Assembly (NCBI GenBank): GCA_014872815.1
Contig: WKFK01000015.1
Coordinates: 744,001 to 808,000, forward strand
Reading direction: 5' to 3'
DNA from: Paracoccaceae bacterium
GTDB taxonomy: Bacteria; Pseudomonadota; Alphaproteobacteria; Rhodobacterales; Rhodobacteraceae
DNA length: 64,000 bases
In this document: positions 9,088-17,021 of the stretch, piece by piece
Numbering within the stretch: position 1 is the stretch's first letter
Layout: every line of letters begins with the position of its first letter
Notes under the pieces: generated by a model
Told to the model about the DNA's origin: nothing
Databases searched by the model: none
The model's input: only the letters and a program-made list of their open reading frames with translations
Position numbers and translations under genes: made by a program

Positions 9088-9876
9088 ATGTCTTTCACCC
9101 TTGCCACCTGGAACATCAACTCGGTGCGCCTGCGCGAGCCAATTGTGCTCAAGCTCATGCAGGAAGAAGCGCCGGACGTGCTCTGCCTGCAGGAATGCAA
9201 AAGCCCGGTGGACAAAATCCCAACCGAGGCCTTTGCCGAACTGGGCTACACCCACATGGTGGCACGCGGCCAAAAGGGCTACAATGGTGTGGCGATCTTC
9301 TCCAAAATTCCAATGGTGGAAGCGGGTAGTGAAGATTTTGCCGACCTCGGTCACGCGCGCCACATCGCCGGCACGCTGGAAAACGGCGTGACCGTGCACA
9401 ACTTCTATGTGCCTGCCGGCGGCGATGTACCTGACCGCGAGAAAAACGAGAAGTTTGGCCAGAAGCTCGACTACCTCGCAGACATGCGCGACTGGTTCCG
9501 CAAGGAACAGCTCAAGAAATCGATCATGGTGGGCGATCTCAACATTGCGCCGCGCGAAGATGACGTTTGGGATCACAAGAAGCTTCTGAAGGTGGTCAGC
9601 CACACGCCCATCGAGGTGGAGAAGCTGGCCGAAACCCAAGACGCTGGTGGCTGGGTCGACATCACCCGTCAAGACATCCCTGAAGGCAATTTCTACAGCT
9701 GGTGGTCCTACCGTGCCCGCGATTGGGATGCCGCCGACAAAGGTCGCCGCCTTGATCACATCTGGGCCACCGGAGACATCTCCAACGCTGGCCACGCCAG
9801 CCGCGTGCTGCGTGACGCCCGTGGCTGGGAGAAACCTTCTGACCACGCACCGGTGTTTGCAACGTTTGATCTTTAA
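9088..9876 (+). CDS. xth: Exodeoxyribonuclease III
   Basis: AP endonuclease and 3'-5' exonuclease (262 residues) of the ExoIII/APE1 family, acting in base-excision repair. Visible active-site motifs are ATWNINSVR at residue 6, LCLQECK near 33 (metal-binding Glu), VGDLNIAP near 147, RRLDHIWA near 220 and the C-terminal SDHAPV with the catalytic His. Length is normal. It converges with the DUF6653 gene, six bases beyond its stop. Confidence 0.95.
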   Translation: MSFTLATWNINSVRLREPIVLKLMQEEAPDVLCLQECKSPVDKIPTEAFAELGYTHMVARGQKGYNGVAIFSKIPMVEAGSEDFADLGHARHIAGTLENGVTVHNFYVPAGGDVPDREKNEKFGQKLDYLADMRDWFRKEQLKKSIMVGDLNIAPREDDVWDHKKLLKVVSHTPIEVEKLAETQDAGGWVDITRQDIPEGNFYSWWSYRARDWDAADKGRRLDHIWATGDISNAGHASRVLRDARGWEKPSDHAPVFATFDL

Positions 9877-9882
9877 GACGGC

Positions 9883-10401
9883 TTACCGCGCCCACACCGC
9901 GTAGTCGGGGTGGGCGTCTTTCATATCTTGGTAGAGCCAGACCATCCGGTCGACAAACCACAGTTTGCCGCCAATCATCAGGCTCAGCCCAAACAGCGTC
10001 ATACCAAGATCAAGCTGCCAAAGCCCCCAGATCCAAGGGGCCATACCGACGCCTGAAACCACGCCAAGTGCAATGGCCCACCGCCTGTGATGATCGGGAA
10101 TAGGGACAGCCTTGCGGTTGAGAAATACCCTTTCGCCAAAGGTGCAATGCGCTGCCCAACTGTTGGTGGACCTTGGCGGCGCAAAAGCACGCGGGTTCCA
10201 CCAGGTCCACAAAACCACGAGCGCCACAGGCAGCAACGCCCCCCATCCAAGCCAAATGCGGGAATACACCGCCAGCGTCATAAGCGGTAAGATCGATATT
10301 CGTGAATAGACGCTAAGCGGGTTCGCATGCCTTGCCCAGGCTGCATCGTCCATCGCCATCATACGCTCCAAGAGTCCAAATATGTCCCATTTTGCTGCCA
10401 T
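9883..10401 (-). CDS. DUF6653-family membrane protein
   Basis: Predicted inner-membrane protein of 172 residues with about four hydrophobic segments (roughly 37-50, 52-68, 112-130, 132-148). The segment WNPRAFAPP followed by FGERVFLNRK fits the DUF6653 family, which has no known function. The ATG at 10399-10401 has an AGGAG ribosome site; the reading frame stays open far upstream, but that part is antisense to the thioredoxin-like gene. Confidence 0.8.
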   Translation of the reverse strand: MAAKWDIFGLLERMMAMDDAAWARHANPLSVYSRISILPLMTLAVYSRIWLGWGALLPVALVVLWTWWNPRAFAPPRSTNSWAAHCTFGERVFLNRKAVPIPDHHRRWAIALGVVSGVGMAPWIWGLWQLDLGMTLFGLSLMIGGKLWFVDRMVWLYQDMKDAHPDYAVWAR

Positions 10402-10476
10402 ATCTGGCCAACTCCTCTCTTGGTTTCTGCTGCGCTCCCCTCCATATAGGGGGCAAGTTCCAGACGGAGAACAAAG

Positions 10477-11403
10477 ATGATGGATATTCTTGGCGGAGGC
10501 GCCCCAGCTGCGCCCGCAGCAGATGATTTGATCAAGGACGTGTCTGAGGCCACTTTCATGGCCGAGGTTGTGGATGCCTCCATGACTGTGCCGGTTATCG
10601 TGGACTTCTGGGCGCCCTGGTGTGGCCCGTGCAAAACCCTTGGCCCGGCCCTTGAGGCCGCCGTCACCGCCGCCGGTGGCGCGGTGAAAATGGCCAAGGT
10701 CAATGTCGACGAAAACCAGATGATTGCCGGCCAAATGCGCGTGCAGTCGATCCCAACCGTCTATGCCTTCTGGCAGGGCCAGCCGGTGGACGGCTTCCAA
10801 GGCGCGCTGCCGGGCAGCGAAATTGAAGCCTTTGTGGCGCGTGTGGTTGAAGCGGCCGGTGGACAGGTGCCGGATGGCGGTCTGGCGGATGCGCTGGCCG
10901 CCGCCGAAGAAATGTTGGCTGAAGGCGATGCGGCTTCTGCGGCAGAGACCTTCGCAGCGATTGCCGAGCAGGACCCGGAGAATGCCGAGGCCTTTGCTGG
11001 CTTGGCGCGGTCTTACCTCGCTCTGGAGCAGGTGGATCAGGCTGAAGCCGTGATCAATGGTGTGCCGGACACGATCTCCGCCGCTGCCGAAATCGAAGCC
11101 GTACGTGCCCAGATCGAACTGGCCCGCCAGGCGGAAAATGCCGGTCCGGTGGCCGAACTGCGCGCCGCTGTGGACGCGGACCCGGACAATCATCAGGCGC
11201 GTTTGGATCTGGCACAGGCGCTGCACGGTGCGGATCAAGTCGAGGAAGCCGTAAGCGAGCTTCTGGAGCTCTTCCGCCGCGATCGCGAATGGAACGACGG
11301 CGCCGCCAAAGCGCAGCTGTTCACCATCTTTGAGGCGCTCAAGCCCAATGATCCGGTGGTGCTGAATGGCCGTCGCAAGCTCAGCTCGATGATCTTTGCC
11401 TGA
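10477..11403 (+). CDS. Thioredoxin-TPR co-chaperone, CnoX/YbbN-like
   Basis: 308 residues. An N-terminal thioredoxin domain (about 20-125) carries the canonical active site WCGPC in FWAPWCGPCKTLGP. The Ala-rich C-terminal part (about 135-300) consists of TPR-like helical repeats (EDPENAEAFAGLARSYLAL, DPDNHQARLDLAQALHG). This is the architecture of CnoX/YbbN, a chaperedoxin that protects proteins from hypochlorous acid damage and hands them to GroEL or DnaK. The intact CxxC suggests it can also act as an oxidoreductase. Two small genes follow closely, probably as one transcript. Confidence 0.9.
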   Translation: MMDILGGGAPAAPAADDLIKDVSEATFMAEVVDASMTVPVIVDFWAPWCGPCKTLGPALEAAVTAAGGAVKMAKVNVDENQMIAGQMRVQSIPTVYAFWQGQPVDGFQGALPGSEIEAFVARVVEAAGGQVPDGGLADALAAAEEMLAEGDAASAAETFAAIAEQDPENAEAFAGLARSYLALEQVDQAEAVINGVPDTISAAAEIEAVRAQIELARQAENAGPVAELRAAVDADPDNHQARLDLAQALHGADQVEEAVSELLELFRRDREWNDGAAKAQLFTIFEALKPNDPVVLNGRRKLSSMIFA

Positions 11404-11445
11404 TCCCGCTTTGCGGATGCGAGAAACCGGAGTAGGCTGGCCGCC

Positions 11446-12090
11446 ATGATCAAAGCCGCTGACCTGCCGGAGACACTGTCTGTGTTTCCCTTGCCCGGGG
11501 CGCTGTTGTTGCCCCGGTCCCGCCTGCCACTGCACATTTTTGAACCGCGTTACCTCGCTATGTTGGACGACGCGCTCAAGACCAGCGAGCGGTTGATTGG
11601 CATGGTGCAACCCAACGAAGTGCCCGGCCGTGACGACAACGGTCTGCACACCATCGGCTGTGTGGGCCGAATCACCCAGTTTTCGGAAACCGACGACAAT
11701 CGCTACTTGATCACGTTGACCGGCGTGTCACGGTTCCGCGTTATGGAAGAAATCGACGGGTTCACGCCCTACCGCCGTTGCAAGGTGAGCTGGGACGGCT
11801 TTGCCCGTGACCTCGGCCCCACGGAGCACGACACGGGCTTTCAACGTCCGGCCTTTATGGACCTTCTCAAACGCTATTTTGAGCAGCTCGACCTGTCGAC
11901 AGACTGGGACACGCTCAAAGACGCGGATGACGAGTTGTTGATCAACTCGCTGTCGATGCTGTTGGAATTTACGGCGGAGGACAAGCAGGCCTTGCTGGAG
12001 GCGCCGTCTTTGTCCACACGTCGGGAAACCCTTGTGACCTTATTGGAATTTGCACTGCGCGGCGGTGCTGGAGAGGACTTGATGCAATGA
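11446..12090 (+). CDS. Lon N-terminal-like substrate-binding domain protein
   Basis: Stand-alone LON substrate-binding (PUA-like) domain protein of 214 residues with no ATPase or protease part. The opening [23 protein letters not shown] is typical of this family. Role unknown; such proteins are assumed to bind unfolded peptides, and the gene follows a chaperone-like thioredoxin gene. Its stop overlaps the Trm112-like start by four bases. Confidence 0.9.
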   Translation: MIKAADLPETLSVFPLPGALLLPRSRLPLHIFEPRYLAMLDDALKTSERLIGMVQPNEVPGRDDNGLHTIGCVGRITQFSETDDNRYLITLTGVSRFRVMEEIDGFTPYRRCKVSWDGFARDLGPTEHDTGFQRPAFMDLLKRYFEQLDLSTDWDTLKDADDELLINSLSMLLEFTAEDKQALLEAPSLSTRRETLVTLLEFALRGGAGEDLMQ

Positions 12091-12281
12091 ACGCCCATAC
12101 CCCCCCTGGCCCGGAGTTTGACCGCCGTATGTTGGAGGCGCTGATCTGCCCGCAGACACGCACGCGTCTGGAATATGATGCCGCGCGTCAGGAGCTGGTG
12201 TCCAAAGCTGCCAATCTGGCGTTTCCGATCCGCGAGGGCATTCCGGTCATGTTGATTGACGAAGCCCGCGTGCTGGATTGA
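12087..12281 (+). CDS. Trm112-family protein
   Basis: 64-residue Trm112-like protein (UPF0434/YcaR type). In eukaryotes and archaea Trm112 activates methyltransferases; bacterial forms are less studied. It has [13 protein letters not shown] near the N-terminus, with one Cys where zinc forms have pairs, so metal binding is doubtful, and the conserved end [17 protein letters not shown]. It starts within the stop of the preceding gene (ATGA). Confidence 0.9.
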   Translation: MNAHTPPGPEFDRRMLEALICPQTRTRLEYDAARQELVSKAANLAFPIREGIPVMLIDEARVLD

Positions 12282-12292
12282 TTGTGGCGGGG

Positions 12293-12353
12293 GAGGGGGC
12301 CAGCCCCCTCTTGGCTGCGCCAAGTCACCCCCGGGATATTTGAAGAATGAGAA
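12293..12353. repeat. Double-hairpin intergenic repeat, copy 1
   Basis: A G/C palindrome (GAGGGGGC-CA-GCCCCCTC, 12293-12310) and a second hairpin (TTGGC-TGC-GCCAA, 12311-12323) are followed by CCCCCGGGATATTT (12328-12341) and GAATGAGAA. The same arrangement recurs at 15002-15067. It lies between the Trm112-like gene and the convergent ubiH-like gene and may also act as a terminator. Confidence 0.75.
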
Positions 12354-12359
12354 AGCGCC

Positions 12360-13574
12360 TTAGCGCATCAGCTTGGGTAATTCGCCATTCAATCCAGCCG
12401 CTTCACGCATAAAGGCTCGGCGCAGGCCGGGCATTGCGCCCACCAGCCCCATGCCCACATCGCGCGTCGCGCGCAGCAAGGGGTTGTCGTTGGAAAACAG
12501 CTTGTTGGTCAGATCTGTCGCCGCCACCAATGTGGCCGTATCAAACCGCCGCCATTCCTGATAGCGCGCCAACACCAGCTCTGAGGCAAAGTCTTCGCCG
12601 CGTTGCTGCGCCTCTGTCAGAATCTGTGCCAGCGCCGCCACGTCGCGCAAGCCGGCGTTGAGGCCCTGCCCGGCAATGGGATGCATGCCATGGGCCGCAT
12701 CGCCCACCAGGGCCACGCGGTTTGCGATGAACTCATTGGCCACCGACAAGCTCAAAGGGTAGGTGAAGCGGTTGCCGGTGAGCTCGATCTCGCCTAGAAA
12801 ATCGCCAAAGCGCGGGCGCAGCACGGCCATGTAGTCTTCATCGGATAGCGCATGGATCGCCGCCGCGTTTTCATCGGTTTCGGACCAGACAATCGAGCAC
12901 ATGTTGCCCGGCAGCGGCAAGATCGCCAGCGGTCCCGGCGGCATGAAAAACTGATGTGCCACGCCGTTGTGGGGCAGCTCATGCTTGATGGCGCAGACCA
13001 AAGCCGTTTGGCCGTAGCCCCAGCCGGTACGTTTGATCCCCGCGCGCTTGCCTACCCCGGTTTGCCGCCCGTCACAGCCGACCAGCAGTTTGGCGCGGTG
13101 TGTACGGCCGTCATTAAAGGTCGCGGTGACGCCGGAGGTGTCCACAGCCTGATCCGTGACCGAGGTGCCCGAAATCAAGGTGATACGCGGCTCCGCGTCC
13201 ATGGCCTCCAGAAAGGCACGGTACAGGAACCGGTCCTCTAGCATGAAACCCATTGGGCCTTCTTCGATCTCGGTGTGGTCAAAATGCAGGAAAAACGGTG
13301 CCGGCCCTTCGCCGGCGCGGCCATCGCTGACTTTGATGTCCCGCATCGGTTCGGACTGCTCCGCCACCTTGTCCCAGACGCCAATCGCCGCCAGCAACCG
13401 CTTGGAGGCCAATGCCAGCGCATAGCCGCGCCCGTCAAAGTTGCTGCCTGCGCGTTCGGGCGCGGGGCGCGCGTCCACCACGGTGACGTCAAAGCCGGCC
13501 TGCGCCAGCGCGAGAGCCAAAGCAGGGCCGTTCAACCCGCCACCGGCAATCAGAATGTCGCTGTCAAATGTCAT
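12360..13574 (-). CDS. UbiH/UbiF/VisC/COQ6-family FAD monooxygenase
   Basis: FAD-dependent aromatic hydroxylase of 404 residues, probably in ubiquinone biosynthesis. The Rossmann motif ILIAGGGLNGPALALAL opens the protein, the middle has LLVGCDGRQTGVGK (DG motif, about residue 165), and the FAD-ribityl motif VALVGDAAHGMHPIAGQGLNAGL lies near 285. Length is normal. Which ring carbon it hydroxylates cannot be told from sequence. It is monocistronic and divergent from the amidase gene. Confidence 0.9.
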   Translation of the reverse strand: MTFDSDILIAGGGLNGPALALALAQAGFDVTVVDARPAPERAGSNFDGRGYALALASKRLLAAIGVWDKVAEQSEPMRDIKVSDGRAGEGPAPFFLHFDHTEIEEGPMGFMLEDRFLYRAFLEAMDAEPRITLISGTSVTDQAVDTSGVTATFNDGRTHRAKLLVGCDGRQTGVGKRAGIKRTGWGYGQTALVCAIKHELPHNGVAHQFFMPPGPLAILPLPGNMCSIVWSETDENAAAIHALSDEDYMAVLRPRFGDFLGEIELTGNRFTYPLSLSVANEFIANRVALVGDAAHGMHPIAGQGLNAGLRDVAALAQILTEAQQRGEDFASELVLARYQEWRRFDTATLVAATDLTNKLFSNDNPLLRATRDVGMGLVGAMPGLRRAFMREAAGLNGELPKLMR

Positions 13575-13655
13575 GGGGCCAATATGGGGGTCGCTTCGGG
13601 ATTGTCCATGCGCGATTGCGCCGCTACCGTCACCCTAACCTAAAATTCGGAGAGC

Positions 13656-14993
13656 ATGATGTTGGATTGGCTGGAGAAAAGCGCAGCGGACCTAGGGCGG
13701 GGTATTGAGAGCGGGGCGATTGATCCTGTGGCGCTGACCCAAGCCTTTCTGGGCGCAATTGACGGTCATGACGCGCGTGATCGGATTTATTCCCAAGTGA
13801 CCACAGAACGCGCCTTGGCTGAGGCGGAAGCCGCCGCCGAGCGCGCCCGCGTGGGGCAGCGCCTATCGCCGCTTGATGGCGTGCCGATCAGTTGGAAGGA
13901 CTTGTTTGACACGGCGGGTGTGGCCACCGAGGCCGGGTCCGCTTTGCTCAAAGACCGCGTGCCGACCCATGACGCCGAAGTGCTGCGCAATGCCGCCGCC
14001 GCTGGCCTGATCTGTCTGGGCAAAACCCATATGAGCGAGCTGGCGTTTTCCGGCATTGGCCTCAACCCGATCACCGCAACGCCGCCCTGTGTGAATGATC
14101 CGGGAGCGGTGCCGGGGGGCTCCTCCTCTGGCGCAGCGGCGTCGGTGGCTTTTGGATTGGCGGCGGCGGGCATTGGCTCTGACACCGGTGGCTCGGTGCG
14201 CATCCCCGCCGCGTGGAACGATCTGGTGGGGCTCAAAACCACCGCTGGGCGTGTGTCGTGTGACGGCACCGTGCCGCTGTGCCGCAAGTTTGACACCGTT
14301 GGGCCGCTGACCCGTACCGTGGAAGATGCGGCGCTGCTCTTGGGCATTCTGGAAGGCAAACCGGCGCCGGATCTGCGCGGCGCATCGCTGGAAGGCACCC
14401 GGATGGCGGTGCTCGAAACCGTGGCGCTGGATCAGGTCCGCGAAGCACCGCTCGCGGGATTTGAACGCACCCTGCACCGCCTCCGCGAAGCGGGTGTTGA
14501 GCTCGAGTTCCTGAAGGCCGAAGAGATTGCTGAGGCGATGGCGCTTTCTGCGCCGCTGTTTACCGCAGAAGCCTATGGCGAGTGGAAAGAGGTGATCGAG
14601 GCCGCGCCGGACAAGATGTTCGCGCAAATTCTGGAACGTTTCCGTTCCGGCGCAGCCTTCAGCGGCCCGGACTATGTCGCCGCCTGGCATAAGCTTGATG
14701 CCCATCGCGCCACCTGGAATGCGCGGATTGCCGGGTATGACGCGGTGCTGCTGCCCACCGCGCCGATCCTGCCGCCCAACATTGAGCGGTTGATGAATGA
14801 CCAAGAATACTACGTGACCGAAAACCTCTTGGCCCTGCGCAACACACGCATTGGCAACCTGATGGGCTCTGCGGCAATCACTTTGCCAACCGGCGTGCCG
14901 AGCTGTGGGTTGATGATGCTGGGGCAGGGCGGTTCGGAAGAGCGGCTCTTGCGCTTGGCGGCGGCGGCAGAGCCGCTGTTTGGGCATCCTTAA
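13656..14993 (+). CDS. Amidase-signature family amidohydrolase
   Basis: Serine amidase of 445 residues with the full Ser-cisSer-Lys triad: Lys in PISWKDLFD (about residue 78), cis-Ser in GGSSSGAAAS and nucleophilic Ser in GSDTGGSVRIP (about 178). Substrate unknown; it resembles GatA, but no gatB or gatC is nearby, so a small-amide hydrolase is more likely. Two ATGs (13656 and 13659) are possible starts. Unrelated genes flank it. Confidence 0.9.
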   Translation: MMLDWLEKSAADLGRGIESGAIDPVALTQAFLGAIDGHDARDRIYSQVTTERALAEAEAAAERARVGQRLSPLDGVPISWKDLFDTAGVATEAGSALLKDRVPTHDAEVLRNAAAAGLICLGKTHMSELAFSGIGLNPITATPPCVNDPGAVPGGSSSGAAASVAFGLAAAGIGSDTGGSVRIPAAWNDLVGLKTTAGRVSCDGTVPLCRKFDTVGPLTRTVEDAALLLGILEGKPAPDLRGASLEGTRMAVLETVALDQVREAPLAGFERTLHRLREAGVELEFLKAEEIAEAMALSAPLFTAEAYGEWKEVIEAAPDKMFAQILERFRSGAAFSGPDYVAAWHKLDAHRATWNARIAGYDAVLLPTAPILPPNIERLMNDQEYYVTENLLALRNTRIGNLMGSAAITLPTGVPSCGLMMLGQGGSEERLLRLAAAAEPLFGHP

Positions 14994-15001
14994 ACAGGGG
15001 C

Positions 15002-15067
15002 GAGGGGGCCAGCCCCCTCACTTGCGCCTTGCGCAAGGTCTCCCCCGGGATATTTAGGGAATGAGAA
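15002..15067. repeat. Double-hairpin intergenic repeat, copy 2
   Basis: The same layout as at 12293-12353: GAGGGGGC-CA-GCCCCCTC (15002-15019), a second hairpin CTTGCGC-CTT-GCGCAAG (15021-15037), then CCCCCGGGATATTT (15042-15055) and GAATGAGAA. The second hairpin differs in sequence but keeps its pairing, which suggests the fold matters. It lies between the amidase and RNA methyltransferase genes. Confidence 0.75.
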
Positions 15068-15104
15068 GCCTGAGGCGACAGATCGCTTTGGTATGGAGAG
15101 CGAT

Positions 15105-16205
15105 ATGCGCAAGTTTGAGATTTTTGTGGTCACCGCGCCGGGTTTGGAAAAGCCTCTGGCGGCAGAGATCACTGAGGCTGGGTTCAAGAAGCCCAAGATG
15201 ATGCCCGGCGGCGTGCGCTTTCGCGGCAATTGGCAGGATGTCTGGCGTGCCAACCTGACTCTGCGCGGCGCGGCGCGGGTTTTGGCGCGGGTCGACAATT
15301 TCCAATGTTTGCACTTGAAGCAGCTGGAACGGCAGATTGGTGAAATGCCTTGGTCGCAGTATCTGCGCCCGGATGTGCCGGTGAAAGTCGAAGTGGCGAC
15401 GCAGAAGTCGAAAATCTACCACGCGGGGGCCGCCAGGGAACGTATTGAAAAAGGCCTGGTCACGGCGCTCGGCATGCCTTTGTCGGCGGAGGCCGAGGTC
15501 GTGCTGAAGGTGCGCATCGACAACAACATGGTGACCTTGTCGTTGGATACTTCCGGCGAAAGCTTGCACAAACGTGGCCACAAGGCGGCCGTGGCCAAAG
15601 CGCCGATGCGGGAGAACATGGCGGCGATGTTCCTGCGCCAGATGGGGTTTGACGGCAGTCAGACGGTCTATGATCCGATGTGCGGTTCCGGCACCTTTGT
15701 GATCGAGGCCGCCGAGATCGCCGCTGGCCTGCTGCCCGGACGCTCCCGCAGCTTTGCTTTTGAACAGATGGTCACTTTTGATGCTGAGGCCTTTGCCGCG
15801 CTGAAGGTCGCAGATACGCAAACGGCAGGCGCGCGCTTCTTTGGCTCCGACAAAGACGGCGGCGCCATCCGTATGGCAACCGAAAACGCGGACCGGGCTG
15901 GCGTGTCTGAGCTTTGTGGTTTTGAACAAAAGAGCGCAGGCGAGATCACCCCGCCAGACGGCCCGCCCGGCATTGTGATTGTGAACCCACCCTATGGCGC
16001 GCGTATCGGCGATAAGAAGGGCCTGTTTGCCCTGCACGCCAGCTTTGGCAAGGCGCTCTCCGCCCGGTTCTCCGGTTGGCAGCTGGGCATAATCACAACG
16101 GATGCTGGGCTTGCCAAAGCCACAGGCTTGCCGCTTGAGACCCCATTTGCCCCGGTGGCGCATGGTGGATTGAAGGTGCGCCTCTACACCTGTGAGGTGC
16201 CTTAA
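15105..16205 (+). CDS. THUMP-domain rRNA/tRNA guanine methyltransferase
   Basis: SAM-dependent RNA methyltransferase of 366 residues in the RlmL-N/Trm11 (UPF0020) family. The N-terminal part (about 1-155) holds a ferredoxin-like and THUMP RNA-binding region; the C-terminal Rossmann domain has the SAM loop YDPMCGSGTFVIEAA (about 190) and the catalytic NPPYG (about 290), which fits N2-guanine methylation. It probably modifies 23S rRNA. I preferred the ATG at 15105 because GGAGAG lies six bases before it; an in-frame ATG at 15093 is possible. Confidence 0.9.
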   Translation: MRKFEIFVVTAPGLEKPLAAEITEAGFKKPKMMPGGVRFRGNWQDVWRANLTLRGAARVLARVDNFQCLHLKQLERQIGEMPWSQYLRPDVPVKVEVATQKSKIYHAGAARERIEKGLVTALGMPLSAEAEVVLKVRIDNNMVTLSLDTSGESLHKRGHKAAVAKAPMRENMAAMFLRQMGFDGSQTVYDPMCGSGTFVIEAAEIAAGLLPGRSRSFAFEQMVTFDAEAFAALKVADTQTAGARFFGSDKDGGAIRMATENADRAGVSELCGFEQKSAGEITPPDGPPGIVIVNPPYGARIGDKKGLFALHASFGKALSARFSGWQLGIITTDAGLAKATGLPLETPFAPVAHGGLKVRLYTCEVP

Positions 16206-16216
16206 GGGGGAGTGTG

Positions 16217-16930
16217 ATGACACAGCCGCCGATTGCGCTTTGGGATGTGCAGGCTCCGTTGGAGCCACTTGCAGGTGGCCACCGCAATCAAGCTTGGCGC
16301 ACCCGTGGGTTGCCGCAAGACGTGGTGTTCAAATCCACCACTCGCAGCGAAGCGGCTTTGGCGTGGCTCACGCCTGTTCAGGACGTGGTGCGACGCTGTG
16401 GGTTTGTGGTGCCAGAGATGTTGCGGAGTAAAAACGGTCTATTCGCCGACGCTGGCTGGACCTGTGAAGCCTTTGTTGAGGGGGAACCCGTTTCGCCGGA
16501 AGGTCTTGTAGATGTGGCGACTCTGCTCGCGGACTTTCACACGCAGACGCGAGGCTGGTGGCAACGGCCTGGGTTCCTCTCCTCAACCACGTTACTTGCT
16601 CAAGATCGCGGTGGCGATGTCGATTTGGCAAAGATGCCGCCGGATGTGGTCGCGTTGTGTCGCGCGGCTTGGCGGGCGGTGTCCGACGCGGCCACCTGCG
16701 TTGTGCATGGCGACCTCGCGCCAGGCAATGTGTTGCAACTTGAGGACAGCCGCTTCGCGCTTCTTGACTGGGATGAATGTCGCGTGGATTTGCCGTTGTT
16801 TGACACTGCGTCACATGCGCCCACTTCTGGGGCTGAGACACGCGCTCATCTAGCGTGGGAAGTGGCCTGCGGTTGGACGCGGGAGCCGGAGTATGCCCGC
16901 GACATGGCGGAGCGCCTGCGCAACACATAG
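16217..16930 (+). CDS. APH-family phosphotransferase
   Basis: Aminoglycoside-phosphotransferase-fold kinase of 237 residues. It has the Brenner motif CVVHGDLAPGNVL (about residue 160) and the metal-binding LLDWDECRVD (about 182). Phosphate acceptor unknown; these proteins more often phosphorylate small metabolites than antibiotics. It is shorter than typical APH kinases (about 260-300), with a compact N-lobe. The ATG at 16217 follows a GGGGGAG ribosome site. It may share a transcript with the RNA methyltransferase gene 11 bases upstream. Confidence 0.8.
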   Translation: MTQPPIALWDVQAPLEPLAGGHRNQAWRTRGLPQDVVFKSTTRSEAALAWLTPVQDVVRRCGFVVPEMLRSKNGLFADAGWTCEAFVEGEPVSPEGLVDVATLLADFHTQTRGWWQRPGFLSSTTLLAQDRGGDVDLAKMPPDVVALCRAAWRAVSDAATCVVHGDLAPGNVLQLEDSRFALLDWDECRVDLPLFDTASHAPTSGAETRAHLAWEVACGWTREPEYARDMAERLRNT

Positions 16931-16984
16931 GACGGTGCGTTAACGCGCATCTGTTGCGTCCCGCACCTCCGCGAAACAGTCGTG

Positions 16985-17005
16985 ATACCGACGTAATACC
17001 GACGT
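16985..17005. repeat. 11-base tandem duplication beyond the dnaE2 end
   Basis: ATACCGACGTA is followed directly by ATACCGACGT. In addition the 8-mer GTTAACGC occurs at 16939-16946 and 17029-17036, bracketing the non-coding segment and the truncated dnaE2 terminus. This looks like a rearrangement scar. Confidence 0.5.
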
Positions 17006-17021
17006 GGATTTGCGGCTAATT

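Noticed and set aside
9883-11649. 588-residue version of the DUF6653 gene
   Set aside because: The extra N-terminal part is antisense to the thioredoxin-TPR gene; a good ribosome site marks 10401 as the start.
16214-16930. Antibiotic-resistance kinase
   Set aside because: APH-fold motifs are present, but the family mostly acts on metabolites and no resistance context exists.
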